DNA of 64,000 nucleotides from Acidobacteriota bacterium. GTDB taxonomy: Bacteria; Acidobacteriota; Vicinamibacteria; Vicinamibacterales; JAKQTR01. The DNA is taken from assembly GCA_026393675.1 (NCBI GenBank), contig JAPKZQ010000015.1:224341-288340 (forward strand). Reading direction: 5' to 3'. The position numbers and the translations under genes are program-made. Below are positions 17,698 through 28,500 of this stretch, piece by piece; position 1 is the stretch's first letter, and the number at the start of each line of letters is the position of its first letter. Below the pieces are notes generated by a model. That model was not told where the DNA came from, made no database searches, and worked only from the letters and a program-made list of their open reading frames with translations.

Positions 17698-19995
17698 TAT
17701 TCGTGACCGGTCCTCCGATCGAGAAGTCGCCGGATCGAGTACCACCATCAATGTGGCCGTGACCAGCGGCACGACACCGGCCACCAGGAACACGCCGTCC
17801 CCAACCAGACGAACCCACTCGAGCGTGTGAAACGGCCCACTCATCGTGAATGCCGGCTGCCGTGCGTGCCAGTATCCGTTTGCGATCGAGTCCCACAACT
17901 GGAGCACGCCGGCCGGAAACATGTCCAGCACGATCATCAGGCCGAGCCCGACATTGAGTCCCCAGAAGCCGAACCTGACGAGGCGTTCCGCCCGAGCCCA
18001 CGCGGCCTCAGATGCCAGCGCGCGGAGCCCGAAGACGACCACCGCGAGCGCCAGCATGCCAAAGACGCCGAACAGCGCGGCATGGCCGTGGTTCGGGGTC
18101 AACACGGTGCCCACCTCGAAGTACGACACGATGGGGAGATTGATCAGAAATCCGAAGACGCCTGCCCCGACGAAGTTCCAGACGCCCACGGCCATCAAGA
18201 AGTAGATCGTCCAACGGTGGCGGCCCGCCAGGGCCTGCCCACACTCCTCGCACTGGCGCTGTCTGAGGCGTATGAAATCCCAGGCATCGAGTGTCAGGAG
18301 GGTGAGGGGCACGACCTCAAGGGCGGAGAAAGAGGCGGCCACCGCCATGTTCAGCGTGCCCTGTCCCGTGAAGTACCAATGGTGGCCGGTGCCGAGGATG
18401 CCCCCGCCCAGGTAGAGAATCGCGTCGAGATACACGACCCGCGTGGCCGTCTTGACCGTGACCAACCCCAGGAGATGGAACATCACCGCGACCAGGACCG
18501 TCGCGAAAAGCTCGAAGAAGCCTTCCACCCACAGATGGATGATCCAGAAGCGCCAGTTGTCGATGACGGCGAAGTTGGTGTGCGGGCCGTAGAACAGGGC
18601 CGGCAGGTAGAACACGGGGATCGCCGCGGCAGCGTACAGGAACAGCGCCCCAAGCTCGGATCGATTGCCCCGCCGCATCACCGGCCGCAGTGCCCGATAC
18701 ATCAGGACGAGCCAGAAGGCGAGACCGATCGCGAGCAGGATCTGCCAGAACCGACCCAGATCCAGGTACTCCGAGCCCTGGTGGCCCAGCCAGAACCAGG
18801 CCCGGCCCAGGGCACCGTTGATCCCGAGGTACTCCCCGAACAGGCTGCCGAAGACGACGACCGCCAGGGCGGCCAGCAGCACGAGGGCGCCAGCCCGTTG
18901 ACCACGCGGCTCTGCGCCGCCAACAAGCGGCGCGAGCAGGAGCCCTCCGGCGACCCAGGCGGTGGCGATCCAGAAAATCGAGAGTTGCAGATGCCACGTG
19001 CGGGCCAGGTTGTACGGAAGCACGCGCGACAGGTCGACGCCATAGAACGCGCCGGGTTCAACCCGATAATGCGCGAGCACGCCGCCAAGGAGTGTCTGGG
19101 CCAGAAAAAGGACCGCGACGACGCCGAGGTACCAGGCCATCGCGCGTTGACTCGGGGTCCATCGCCACGTCGCCAGCGCGTTGTCGTGCGAGTGCCCCGG
19201 GGTGGCGGCCTGGTGCCATCCGAGGTAGTCAAAACGGCCGACGAGAAAGAGGACCGCACCGAGGCCACCGAGCAAGGTGATAAGGCTCAACGCACTCCAC
19301 AGGTACGTCGAACTGCTGGGTGTGTTCCCCGCGGCCGGGTCGTAGGGCCAGTTATTGGTGTACGAGTAGTCTCTCCCCGGTCGGTTGGCGACTGTCGCCC
19401 ACGCGGCCCACGTGAAGTACGTGGCCAGGTCGTCGAGTTCGCTCGGCTCGCGGATGTAGTTCAGCGGTAAACCAGCGGCAGCCGTGGGACCCGAGAAGAA
19501 ATCGGCCCAGTGGACGCGTGAGGCGGCAAGTGCGGCGACGTCGAGATCGGTGAACCGCAGTATGCCGGTTCCCGGGTCGTAGCGGTTCTCCTTCAGAGAA
19601 CGACGCACGGCGTCGGCGATCTCGGCGGCGGCTCCAGTCTCAAGGGCGAGGTAGGGTCGCCCGAATCGCCCGTGTGCGAGCGTGTCACGCCCAACCTCGA
19701 CCGCCTCGTGCAAGGTCTCGGCACTGTAGTCCGGACCGAGGTACGCGCCATGGCCCCAGAGCGTCCCATATTCCATCAGGCCGTACCTCAGGAACACCTC
19801 TTGCCCGCGCAGGATGTTGGCCGACGTGAACAGCGTGCGGTCCGAGGCGTCCTCAACACGGACGGGAATCGGCGGGGCGTCCACGTAGGTCCGGTAGGTG
19901 AGGTAGGACAAAACGGCGAATCCCGCGATCATTACGAGAATGACGGTGTGCCGCCACCAGGGCGACAGGGGCGTGGTTTCTTCAGGCTGATTCAT
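17692..19995 (-). CDS. norB: quinol-dependent nitric oxide reductase (qNOR)
   Basis: 767 residues from the ATG at 19995. An N-terminal anchor and a periplasmic cytochrome-c-like domain without heme motif are followed by about 12 helices. NOR signatures are intact: TWHLQLS (low-spin heme His), HLWVEGFFELF (FeB His and the two Glu), GHHW (His pair), NHGHAALFG (heme ligands). It reduces 2 NO to N2O with quinol electrons at the inner membrane. Residues match ordinary qNOR rather than the altered NO-dismutase pattern. Divergent from fumC with a 71-bp gap. A 69-bp piece of the gene is duplicated at 15147. Confidence 0.93.
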   Translation of the reverse strand: MNQPEETTPLSPWWRHTVILVMIAGFAVLSYLTYRTYVDAPPIPVRVEDASDRTLFTSANILRGQEVFLRYGLMEYGTLWGHGAYLGPDYSAETLHEAVEVGRDTLAHGRFGRPYLALETGAAAEIADAVRRSLKENRYDPGTGILRFTDLDVAALAASRVHWADFFSGPTAAAGLPLNYIREPSELDDLATYFTWAAWATVANRPGRDYSYTNNWPYDPAAGNTPSSSTYLWSALSLITLLGGLGAVLFLVGRFDYLGWHQAATPGHSHDNALATWRWTPSQRAMAWYLGVVAVLFLAQTLLGGVLAHYRVEPGAFYGVDLSRVLPYNLARTWHLQLSIFWIATAWVAGGLLLAPLVGGAEPRGQRAGALVLLAALAVVVFGSLFGEYLGINGALGRAWFWLGHQGSEYLDLGRFWQILLAIGLAFWLVLMYRALRPVMRRGNRSELGALFLYAAAAIPVFYLPALFYGPHTNFAVIDNWRFWIIHLWVEGFFELFATVLVAVMFHLLGLVTVKTATRVVYLDAILYLGGGILGTGHHWYFTGQGTLNMAVAASFSALEVVPLTLLTLDAWDFIRLRQRQCEECGQALAGRHRWTIYFLMAVGVWNFVGAGVFGFLINLPIVSYFEVGTVLTPNHGHAALFGVFGMLALAVVVFGLRALASEAAWARAERLVRFGFWGLNVGLGLMIVLDMFPAGVLQLWDSIANGYWHARQPAFTMSGPFHTLEWVRLVGDGVFLVAGVVPLVTATLMVVLDPATSRSEDRSRIK

Positions 19996-20066
19996 GACAT
20001 GGACCTCGGGTCGTATGATAGTAAACAACTCCCTGACACGTGAAAGCGGAATGAAGGAAGAAGAAA
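19996..20066. promoter_or_regulatory. divergent norB/fumC intergenic promoter region
   Basis: Only 71 bp separate the two start codons, so both promoters must lie here. On the + strand TATGAT (20014-20019) is a possible -10 for fumC; on the - strand TATCAT is a possible -10 for norB. The two overlap, which would couple the genes. I see no clear FNR-type TTGAT-N4-ATCAA site. Confidence 0.4.
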
Positions 20067-21491
20067 ATGCCGGAAAGACAATCCGCGACAGCAAGAGACC
20101 CCGTGAACACCCGTACCGAAACGGACTCCATGGGAGAAGTCGCCGTTCCCGCCGACAAGTACTGGGGCGCGCAGACGCAGCGGTCTTTCGAGAATTTCAA
20201 GATCGGGACGGAACGAATGCCGTTGCCTCTCGTCAGGGCTTTGGGCGTGCAGAAAAAGGCCGCAGCGCTAACAAATATGGAGCTGGGCATTCTCGACATC
20301 GCATTGGGGACTGCCATCGCTGACGCCGCGCAGGAAGTCATGGATGGCGCCTTGAACGACCACTTTCCGCTCGTCGTCTGGCAGACGGGGTCGGGCACCC
20401 AGACCAATATGAATGTCAACGAAGTGATCTCCAACCGCGCGATCGAGATTCTCGGCGGGCAGATCGGGTCCAAGACGCCTGTTCACCCTAACGACCACGT
20501 GAACATGGGGCAATCCTCGAACGACTCCTTTCCGACAGCGATGCATATTTCCGCCGTCGAGCAGTTGCAGCACGAGCTGATCCCGGCGCTGGAACACCTG
20601 CAGAGCGCGCTGCAAAGCAAGGCCGTCGCGTTTAAAGACATCATCAAGACGGGCCGCACCCATTTGCAGGATGCGACACCCGTGACGCTGGGTCAGGAGT
20701 TTTCCGGCTATGCGACCCAGATCAAGTACGGCGTCGTCCGCGTCAAATCCTGCCTGCCGCGTCTTTCCCAGCTTGCGCAGGGAGGAACCGCCGTCGGCAC
20801 GGGGCTGAACTGCAAGAGAGGTTTTGCGGAGCTGTTCGCAAGACATGTCTCCCAGATCACGAATATTCCCTTCACCACCGCCGAAGACAAGTTTGAGGCC
20901 ATGGCCGCCCACGACGCCATTGTGGAAACCTCAGGCAACCTGAACACCCTGGCCTGCTCGCTCATGAAAATCGCGAATGATATGCGATTGCTGGCGTCGG
21001 GCCCACGCTGCGCTATCGGCGAAATCCACCTGCCGGAAAACGAGCCCGGCTCCTCAATCATGCCGGGCAAAGTCAACCCGACGCAATCCGAGGCCATGAC
21101 CATGGTCTGCGCGCAGGTGATCGGAAACCATACGACGATCTCAGTCGCCGGCAGCAACGGTCATCTGGAACTCAACGTCTTTAAACCCGTCATGATTTAT
21201 AGCCTGCTGCAATCGATCCGCCTGCTGGCCGACGCCTGCCGCAGCTTCACGGACAACTGCATTGCGGGCATTGAAGCCAACAAAGAGCGTATCAAAGAGC
21301 TGCTGAACGGCAGTTTGATGCTGGTGACGGCGCTCAACCCCGTCATCGGCTACGACAACGCCGCCAGAATCGCCAAGAAAGCGCATCAGGACGGCAAGAC
21401 GCTGAAAGAAGTCGCCATCGAGCTGAAACTGCTGACGGCGGAGGAATTCGACAAGGCCGTTCGCCCTGAAAAGATGATCGGTCCAGGCTAG
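20067..21491 (+). CDS. fumC: class II fumarate hydratase
   Basis: 474 residues; converts fumarate and malate in the TCA cycle. Contains [14 protein letters not shown], the HPNDHVN region and the signature [13 protein letters not shown]. Class II fumarases have no iron-sulfur cluster and so resist oxidants and NO, which fits the position beside norB. Start follows GGAAGGAAGAAG. The gene is less GC-rich than its surroundings, and the sequence looks proteobacterial, suggesting transfer (inference). Its TAG stop shares a CTAG with the convergent gene's stop. Confidence 0.95.
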   Translation: MPERQSATARDPVNTRTETDSMGEVAVPADKYWGAQTQRSFENFKIGTERMPLPLVRALGVQKKAAALTNMELGILDIALGTAIADAAQEVMDGALNDHFPLVVWQTGSGTQTNMNVNEVISNRAIEILGGQIGSKTPVHPNDHVNMGQSSNDSFPTAMHISAVEQLQHELIPALEHLQSALQSKAVAFKDIIKTGRTHLQDATPVTLGQEFSGYATQIKYGVVRVKSCLPRLSQLAQGGTAVGTGLNCKRGFAELFARHVSQITNIPFTTAEDKFEAMAAHDAIVETSGNLNTLACSLMKIANDMRLLASGPRCAIGEIHLPENEPGSSIMPGKVNPTQSEAMTMVCAQVIGNHTTISVAGSNGHLELNVFKPVMIYSLLQSIRLLADACRSFTDNCIAGIEANKERIKELLNGSLMLVTALNPVIGYDNAARIAKKAHQDGKTLKEVAIELKLLTAEEFDKAVRPEKMIGPG

Positions 21492-22444
21492 CGCATCCGA
21501 TAGGTCACAAGCGTGCGGATGTTGAACAGGCCGTCGTTCTGCGCGGGCGCACCGAAGCCGCGCCTGACCGAGAGCGGCGAGTAGAAGGCGTCCATGCCCA
21601 GAACCAACCTGTTCGTCAGATGGTAGCTGACCCCTCCGCTGGCCGAGACCGCCATGCCTTGAGAGAGATAGTGGGTGTGATCGATCATCCCGAATGTCAG
21701 CGCGTTCACCTGGAAGCCCAGGTTCATGTATGCGAGTCCGATCGCCGCATGCGGCGAGAGTCTGTTCGGGGCGTCCGGCCGATACGCGACACTGACCTCC
21801 CCGCCCGCATAACGAAGGGCTGCCGTGTCGGACGACGCGGCCTGGCATCCCTCGGGATTTCCCGCCGAGCCTGGCTCGAATGCCAGTGTGCTCGCCGGGC
21901 ACGTGTAGGCCCCCTGCACCGTGCCGATTTGCCCGTACACCCGCAGGCCCACGGCCAACGCCGGTGTCTCGTAGACTGGTCGCTCAAGGGCGAGCGCGAG
22001 GAGTTTCGTCTTGAGCCCGAACATCGGGATCGGAGGCACGACCGCGACGACAAGCGACAGGCTGGCCGGCAGGCCGATGGTGACACGAGGCCTTGGGAAG
22101 AACGGCGTCTTGTTGAGATCTTGCGACTCGGTACCGTTGTACCCAACGAACTGCTGAGCGTCAGTGAGCGGAGGTAGCCATCCGGCTTCGAGCCCGATCG
22201 ACACGGACCCCGGTTTCTGTGTGCGCGGCGTCTCAAGGCCGCCGACGAGCGTGACCGAGGTGAAGTACTTGAGCGCCCATGATTCCGGCCTGTCGAATGA
22301 CAGGTGGTCGATTGAGTTCATCACCATCTGTGCGGCTGCGGGCGGCGGGACCACGAGCATGAGCCCCGCGCAGACGGCCAGGCACGCCACAAGCCGTGAG
22401 ACCTCTGGCCGACGACCGACCCTACTGAGCGGTTCGAGTTTCAT
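21488..22444 (-). CDS. exported outer-membrane beta-barrel-like protein, unknown function
   Basis: 318 residues with a signal peptide (cleavage about residue 39, AAAQ). The mature part alternates short amphipathic strands and ends in an aromatic/hydrophobic strand (LVTYRMR), as in outer-membrane barrels. No family recognised. The start overlaps the end of the YceI gene by 23 nt (ribosome site GAGG), so the two form an operon. Confidence 0.7.
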   Translation of the reverse strand: MKLEPLSRVGRRPEVSRLVACLAVCAGLMLVVPPPAAAQMVMNSIDHLSFDRPESWALKYFTSVTLVGGLETPRTQKPGSVSIGLEAGWLPPLTDAQQFVGYNGTESQDLNKTPFFPRPRVTIGLPASLSLVVAVVPPIPMFGLKTKLLALALERPVYETPALAVGLRVYGQIGTVQGAYTCPASTLAFEPGSAGNPEGCQAASSDTAALRYAGGEVSVAYRPDAPNRLSPHAAIGLAYMNLGFQVNALTFGMIDHTHYLSQGMAVSASGGVSYHLTNRLVLGMDAFYSPLSVRRGFGAPAQNDGLFNIRTLVTYRMR

Positions 22445-23078
22445 CTGAAGGCCTCGTCCTGAGTACGAATTGGATGTCGAGCTCGTCTTTGACGCGAATG
22501 GTGCCGCCCACTGCGGTGACCGGCACCATACCGAAATCGGTTTGCTTCAGCACGAACGACCCCCGCGCCGTGATGCGACCACCAGCGTCGAGGGTCACGC
22601 TGGCGCGGATCGTCATCGGGCGCGTCGTCGCGTGCAACGTCATGTCGCCCTCGATCACGATGTCCGCAGTGCCCGCGGTTCGCGCCGTGACGGAGACGCG
22701 CCGCGACAGAAATACAATGGTGGGGAATCGTGTGACGTCCAGCACCCGCTCCCCCAGCATCACCTTCTGAACGTCGGCGACGTCGGCCGGTGGTTCGTCC
22801 TTTCCGGTGACGCGCAGGGCAGCCGCCGCGAACTCGAGCGAGACGCTGGCATGTTGCAGGTCCGCCGGGTCGAACCTCACTCGACCACGTACGTCGGTCG
22901 CGGTCACTTCGTGCGCGTGACCGGCGAAGCCGAACATGCCCGCCTTCCCGACCTGGATCAGGACCTGGCTGTTGGCGGAGTCGATGGCCAGCACCGTTGG
23001 GCCGTTCCCGGCCTGAACCACAGCGTGGGTGAACAGCCAGGCCGCGATCGAGACGTTCCGTAACGAGCTGTGCAGCAT
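22422..23078 (-). CDS. YceI-family exported lipid-binding-like protein
   Basis: 218 residues. I chose the ATG at 23078 because GAGGGA precedes it; another ATG (23090) lies 12 nt upstream. A signal peptide is followed by the YceI lipocalin-like fold, recognisable from the GFAGHAHEVT region and the late KQTDFGM...VKDELDIQF pattern. YceI proteins bind isoprenoid lipids in the periplasm; exact ligand unknown. First gene of an operon with the barrel protein. Confidence 0.8.
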   Translation of the reverse strand: MLHSSLRNVSIAAWLFTHAVVQAGNGPTVLAIDSANSQVLIQVGKAGMFGFAGHAHEVTATDVRGRVRFDPADLQHASVSLEFAAAALRVTGKDEPPADVADVQKVMLGERVLDVTRFPTIVFLSRRVSVTARTAGTADIVIEGDMTLHATTRPMTIRASVTLDAGGRITARGSFVLKQTDFGMVPVTAVGGTIRVKDELDIQFVLRTRPSDETRTAQ

Positions 23079-23556
23079 GGCTTCCCTCATGAGTCGTTCG
23101 TGCCGTTGAAATGCAACCGAGCAAATTGCAAGACGTGTGCCCGAGATGCGACCCGGGCTGTGCCATCGCGATTCATGCGTCAGTGTAACGGCTGAGATCC
23201 CCGCTGCGTAGTGACGCAGATGACTCGGCGCGAAGTTGATGGATCGTGTCGAATCCCGCCAGTTCTTCAGCCTGCGTCCGCTTCAGGTGTGCCTCCTGGT
23301 GATCGTCGGAGGTCAGAACCAGGAGCCGTCGGCGAGCGTTGCGGAGAGCGGCGACGGTGGAATGTTTGCGCGAGGCGACGCCGGTCACATGGGACCAGAC
23401 GCTTACCTGCAACGTAGATGCTTACGTCGTTCGTAAGCGTCCGACGTGTGAAATCACCAGAATCGCTCGATCGTTTGGCTGTGCCAGGGCGGTATCAGAC
23501 TTGCACCAGCATCCTCCGTCCAACAAGACAGAGGGCCGCATCGGCCCCTGGAGGAA
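23079..23556. other. 478-bp intergenic region between divergent genes
   Basis: Separates the YceI operon from the cupredoxin gene. A 79-residue reverse ORF (23173-23412) shows no recognisable family and I do not call it. The only clear structure is an inverted repeat at 23420-23438. Confidence 0.4.
23420..23438. promoter_or_regulatory. inverted repeat upstream of the cupredoxin gene
   Basis: GCTTACG, 5-nt spacer, CGTAAGC: perfect 7-bp arms about 120 bp before the cupredoxin start, with another GCTTAC 14 nt upstream (23401-23406). Could be a regulator site; no evidence for which one. Confidence 0.35.
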
Positions 23557-23991
23557 ATGATGATGAACTCGCGAATCACACTGACAATGGGCGGCGTGCT
23601 TCTGGTCGCGGTGACCCTGGTTGGCTGCAGCGGCAGCGGCAGCAGCTACATGAGCCCCGTGTCGCCAACCCCGACGTCCACTACAACGCCCACACCAACG
23701 CCAACCGCTGCCCCCGCAGCAGCGGATGTGACGGTCAGCATCGTCGGCATGTACGGCAACCTGTCGTACTCGCCGAATCCGGCGACGGTGAAGGTCGGCC
23801 AGACGGTGGCCTGGAGCAACGCCGACGGGCTTCCCCACACTGCGACCGCGGACGCAGGAGCCTTCAACACCGGCAACATCGACGCCGGCGCGACCAGCAG
23901 CCCAATCACCATGTCGACGGCAGGCACGTTCCCGTATCACTGCGTGATCCATGGTTTCGCGATGACCGGGACATTGATCGTCACGCCGTAA
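23557..23991 (+). CDS. cupredoxin (blue-copper) lipoprotein
   Basis: 144 residues. N-terminal helix with lipobox LVGC, a Pro/Thr linker (about residues 33-55), then a plastocyanin-like domain. Type 1 copper ligands are visible: His in GLPHTAT, then Cys, His and Met in YHCVIHGFAM. It is likely a membrane-tethered periplasmic electron carrier. A GGAGGAAATG ribosome site precedes; the second or third ATG could be the real start. Apparently monocistronic. Confidence 0.88.
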   Translation: MMMNSRITLTMGGVLLVAVTLVGCSGSGSSYMSPVSPTPTSTTTPTPTPTAAPAAADVTVSIVGMYGNLSYSPNPATVKVGQTVAWSNADGLPHTATADAGAFNTGNIDAGATSSPITMSTAGTFPYHCVIHGFAMTGTLIVTP

Positions 23992-24168
23992 GCGTGCACG
24001 AGAGGTATCTGGCCGCAATCCGGATTCGCCGGGCTCGTGCGGCCAGACCACCTCGGTCCGTTTCACTGCGCTTTGGCGCGGTCTCCCTCCGCCTGTGGTG
24101 AGCGTGCTTGACCCCCGGTTCTTGCGGCGACTACTGTGGGCGGTACCGCACAGGAGGCCGCGCCGCTC

Positions 24169-25446
24169 ATGCAGACATCCCGTCGCTCGTTTCTCCAGAC
24201 CGCCGCGGCCGGCGCCGCGCTGCCGGTCTTCGGTCCGCGTGTTCTCGATGCGCTTGAACGACGCCTCGAGCCGTTTGATCGGCTCTCACCGGCCGGTGCC
24301 GCGGCTGATGAGGAATTCTGGAGCGAGATCCGCAAGGTCTTTCCGCGTTCCGCCGACTACATCAACCTCGAGAACGGGTACTCGAGTCCGCAGCCGGGAC
24401 CGACCTACGAGGCGTTCCAGCGGCATCAGCAGGCCATCAACGGCGGTCTGTCGTTCTACATGCGGCGCAAGAAGGCCGACGACCTCACGGCCGTAAAGAA
24501 GCAACTTGCCGATCTGGCGGGTTGTCCGGTGGACGAAATCGTCATCACGCGCAATACCACGGAGTCGCTGGGAACCGTCATTCACGGTCTGGATCTCGCG
24601 CCCGGCGACGAGGCCGTGATGTGCAACCAGGATTACGGCTCCATGCTGGAGCAATTCCGCCAGCAGTCGCGCCGCCGCGGCCTCAAGAACGTGGAAATCT
24701 CCATTCCACTTCATCCCCGAGACGATACGGAGATGGTCGACACGTACGCGAACGCGATCACGTCCCGCACGAAGATCCTGCTGCTGTCGCACATGGTCAA
24801 CATCACCGGGCAGATTCTCCCGGTGCGGAAGATCGCGGACATGGCGCATGCGCGCGGCGTCGCCGTCATCGTGGATGCGGCCCATTCGTTCGCGCACGTG
24901 GCATTCACCGTGCCGCAACTCGACGGCGACTACCTGGGCGCAAGTCTCCACAAGTGGCTGTGCACGCCGCTTGGCGCCGGGCTCCTGCACATCAAGAAGG
25001 ACAAGATCCGCAGCGTGTGGCCGCTGCTCGGTGAGACCAGTCTGCCAGACGATGACATCCGGAAGCTGGAACGGATCGGCACGCACCCATCGTGGACGGT
25101 CCTGGCCATTGCCGATGCGATCCGGTTTCACAAGATGATCGGCGCCGAGCGCAAGGAAGCCCGTCTCAGGTACCTGCAGCAGTACTGGACGGACCGCGTG
25201 CGCGACGTGGCGAAGGTGTACCTGAACACGCCCACCGGGGCCCGCGCCTGCGGCATCGCCAACGTCGGGATCACTGGCAGGACACCCGGCCAGACGGCCG
25301 CCGCGCTCTTCGACACGTTCAGGATCTACACCGTCGCGATCGACACGGTCCCGGTGAAAGGCGTTCGGGTGACGCCGCACCTGTACACAACAACGGGTGA
25401 ACTTGATGCGCTCGTGAAAGCAATCAGGGAACTCGCGCGCGCGTAG
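24169..25446 (+). CDS. Tat-exported class V aminotransferase-like PLP enzyme
   Basis: 425 residues from the ATG at 24169, with GGAGG upstream. Begins with a twin-arginine signal (SRRSFLQTAAAGAALP). The fold-type I PLP domain follows: VDAAHSFAHV (PLP-binding Asp) and SLHKWL with the Schiff-base Lys, as in isopenicillin-N epimerase/cysteine-desulfurase-like class V enzymes. Export by Tat of a folded PLP protein is plausible. Substrate unknown. Confidence 0.88.
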   Translation: MQTSRRSFLQTAAAGAALPVFGPRVLDALERRLEPFDRLSPAGAAADEEFWSEIRKVFPRSADYINLENGYSSPQPGPTYEAFQRHQQAINGGLSFYMRRKKADDLTAVKKQLADLAGCPVDEIVITRNTTESLGTVIHGLDLAPGDEAVMCNQDYGSMLEQFRQQSRRRGLKNVEISIPLHPRDDTEMVDTYANAITSRTKILLLSHMVNITGQILPVRKIADMAHARGVAVIVDAAHSFAHVAFTVPQLDGDYLGASLHKWLCTPLGAGLLHIKKDKIRSVWPLLGETSLPDDDIRKLERIGTHPSWTVLAIADAIRFHKMIGAERKEARLRYLQQYWTDRVRDVAKVYLNTPTGARACGIANVGITGRTPGQTAAALFDTFRIYTVAIDTVPVKGVRVTPHLYTTTGELDALVKAIRELARA

Positions 25447-25455
25447 GTTAGCTTG

Positions 25456-25545
25456 GCCGGGCTGGAGCCCGGCGATCCCAGGGCAGCACGCACCAGATCA
25501 TTCTCCGGCTCAGTCCGTCCCGGGATCGCCACGCTCCAGCGTGGC
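25456..25545. repeat. REPIN-like pair of palindromes
   Basis: GCCGGGCTGGAGCCCGGC (25456-25473) followed by GATCCCA, then after ~48 nt GGGATC and GCCACGCTCCAGCGTGGC (25528-25545). Two perfect 8-bp hairpins face each other with mirrored GATCCC tails. Related units occur at 55661, 55838, 63824 and 63852. Confidence 0.75.
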
Positions 25546-25577
25546 CCGCCTCTACGAATTCCCCCCGGAACTCGCTC

Positions 25578-28500
25578 TTATCGCCCGCGGCCGCCCGCAG
25601 TGGGAGCCATAGCCGGGGCGGGTGCGCACACCGGAATGGGCAGGGCAGTCGGGGCCGACGCCACGGGCTTGAGATTGTTCTTCGTCAGGATGGCATTGAA
25701 CGCGGTCAGGTCCTGGCCGTTGATCGTCTTCCAGTTCAACACTGCCGTCTTCAGTTCGCCGCAGCCGGCGGCGTACGCCTTGTTCATGGGCTCGTTGGGG
25801 GCCATGTCGCCGAAGTCGAGCGTGTCGAGCTGGCGAATGAGCGCTCCGTTGATCCCGACGAAGTTGGGAGGCGCCGCAGCACCTCGGCCCGCGCCGAATC
25901 CTCCGCCGCCACCTCCACCGCCGGCACCGCGCCGGCCGCCACCTGTGGTGCCACCCATCGCGGCCAGCTTCGCCTCGAAGGCTGTTGACGCCGCGGCCAC
26001 ATCGGCCGGCGGGTTCGAACGCGACAGATCGGCCACGGCGGCGCGCATCGCCGCCACCTGGTTGTAGGCGTCCCACGCCTCTTTGATGCCATCAACCAGC
26101 TTCATCTGCAATGCGTGCTGCGCGCGCAAGTCGGCCGCGGTCGCGGGTGAGCGCGGGTCGTTTTTCACCGTCACCGTCTGGGTGTAGGCCTTGCCGTTCA
26201 CGGCGAGCTTGAGCGTGTACACGCCTGGGAGCGCCAACGGCCCTTCGGGCGACGCCGGTGTATCTCCGGCCATCGCGCCCATCACCTGGGCGTAGTTGTG
26301 CGTGAAGGCGGGCGGGTTGTCGTACCGGATGTTCCAGTTAATCCGATTAGCGCCCACCGCGGTGGGCATCGGCTTCGGCTTCTCCAGCCAGTAGTCGGGC
26401 ACGGCCGGCGGCGGATCCGGCAGCGGCGCAATCGGCGCACTCGACAGGTGGCGCACAACCTGGCCGGACGCGTCCATGATGGCCAGTGTGATGTCTTTTG
26501 CCGGCGCCGAGCCCAGATAGTAGTCGATGATCGCGCCAAGCGGCGGGTTGGCGGCGTGCGGCACTTCCGGAGGGAACGGCGTGTCGCCATTCACGTTGCG
26601 CCGCACTCGGATCGCGTCGCCCGGCTTAAACAGGTGCGCGGGTTCGGAAACGACCGCCGGCGTGATCTGCCGCAGCGGCGAATAGTCGTCGAGAATCCAG
26701 AACCCGCGGCCGTACGTGCCCACCACCAGGTCGTTGTCGTGAATCGCGATGTCGCGATACGAGGTGTTGGGCAGATTCAGCATCAGCGACTGCCAGGTGT
26801 CGCCGTCATTGAAAGAGACATACATCGAGCTTTCCGTGCCGGCAAACAGCAGGCCCGCTTTCCTGGTGTCGGCGCGAATGACTCGTGCGAAGCTGCCGCT
26901 CGGTTGATCGGTGGGCAGGCCGTCGACAATCGCCGTCCAGGTCTTGCCGTAGTCGCGCGTGCGGTAGAAGTACGGCTTGTAGTCGCCTGTCGTGTGATAG
27001 TCGATCGCCACATACGCCGTTGCTGCATCGTGGTGGGACGCATCGATCGTCGAGATGTCGGCGCGCGTCGGATTCGGCAGGTTGGGGATGGTGACATCCT
27101 CCCAGCTCACGCCGTTATTGCGCGTCACGTGGATCACGCCGTTGTTGGTGCCTACCCAGATCGTGCCGGGGGCGACGGTTGACGGCGAGAACGACTCGAT
27201 GGAGCCACCAGGTGCCGTGGCCGGCGCCGCACCCGGCGCTCCGGCGGGCGCGCCCGCCCCAGCTCCACGTCCGCCGCCAGACGCCACGCCTGCAGTTGGG
27301 GCTGGCGGGGCCTGGCCTTTCGGTATCCCAAGGTCCGGGCTCAGTTTCTTCCAGTGCATGCCGCCATCAGTCGTCGCCATCAGGTACTGAAAGCCCACCA
27401 GCAGCTCGCGCGGGTTCGACGGCAACCAGGCCATCGGCTGATTGGTGACCTTGCGCAGCGCCAGACTCGCATCCACGTTGGGGCTGACGTTGATCCATTG
27501 ACCGCTCGGGTACGTGATCTTCACGATGCCGCTGCCGGGCCCGCCCGCGTAGATGATCTGGGGGTTGAGGGGATCGGCGAGGATGTAGCCGAATTCGTAG
27601 CCGGCGGTGGGGTACCAGTCGAGCGGCGTGATCGCGCCGAGGTTGCCGCGGCTGCGCGTGCCGATCGATCCGCTGTCCTGTTGCGTGGCGTACACCCAGT
27701 ACGGGTACTGGGTGTCCGTGGAGATGTGGTAGACCTGCGCGGTCGACTGGTTGTACCACGAACTCCAGGTCTGCCCGCCGTCAAGCGAGATCGTGGCGCC
27801 CTGGTCGACGCCGAGGAACATGCGCCGGCCATCGGTCGGATCGATCCACATCTGCTGGGGATCGTCGCCGCCGGGCGCGCCCTTGAACGCGGCGAAGGTC
27901 TTGCCGCCGTCACGGGACCGGTAGCTCGTCGTGTTCATCGTGTAGACGATGTCTGGATTCCCCGGATCCACGTACACGCCGCAGAGGTACCCGCTTCCGG
28001 TGATACGCCGGTCGTCTGCGGCCATCTGCCGCCACGACCCGCCGCCATTGTCCGAGCGATACAGGCCGAAAGTCCCGACCACGAACATCCGCTGGGCGTT
28101 CGTGTTGGCCGCGACGGCCACCGAGGTGCGTCCGGCAAGCGCGGGCAGGCCGCCGCCGGTGACTTCCTTCCAGGTCAGGCCCTGATCGGTGGACGTGTAC
28201 ATCGCCGTGCCCGAGGGTCCGGTCGGAGCGCCAGCTCCGCGACCTCCTGCTGCACCTGCGCCGCCGCCGGCTCCCGCGCCGCGACCGCCGCCGGGAGCGG
28301 TGTAGTGCCGCACCGTCATGGCCAACATCACATTGGGATGGTCGTAGGCCCACGCGATGTCCTGAATGCCCGTCTCGTTGTCCACGTAGAGCGTCCTGGT
28401 CCAGGTCTTGCCGCCGTCGGTGCTGCGGAACACGCCACGCTGCTCGGTGTGCGTGTGGATGTTGCCTTGCGCCGCCACCAGCACGAGGTTGGGATCGTGC

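Noticed and set aside
17692..19995. NO dismutase rather than qNOR
   Set aside because: The FeB His residues and catalytic Glu residues (HLWVEGFFELF, GHHW) match ordinary qNOR.
23173..23412. 79-residue reverse ORF
   Set aside because: No family, no ribosome site, and Arg/Ser-rich composition like random GC-rich sequence.
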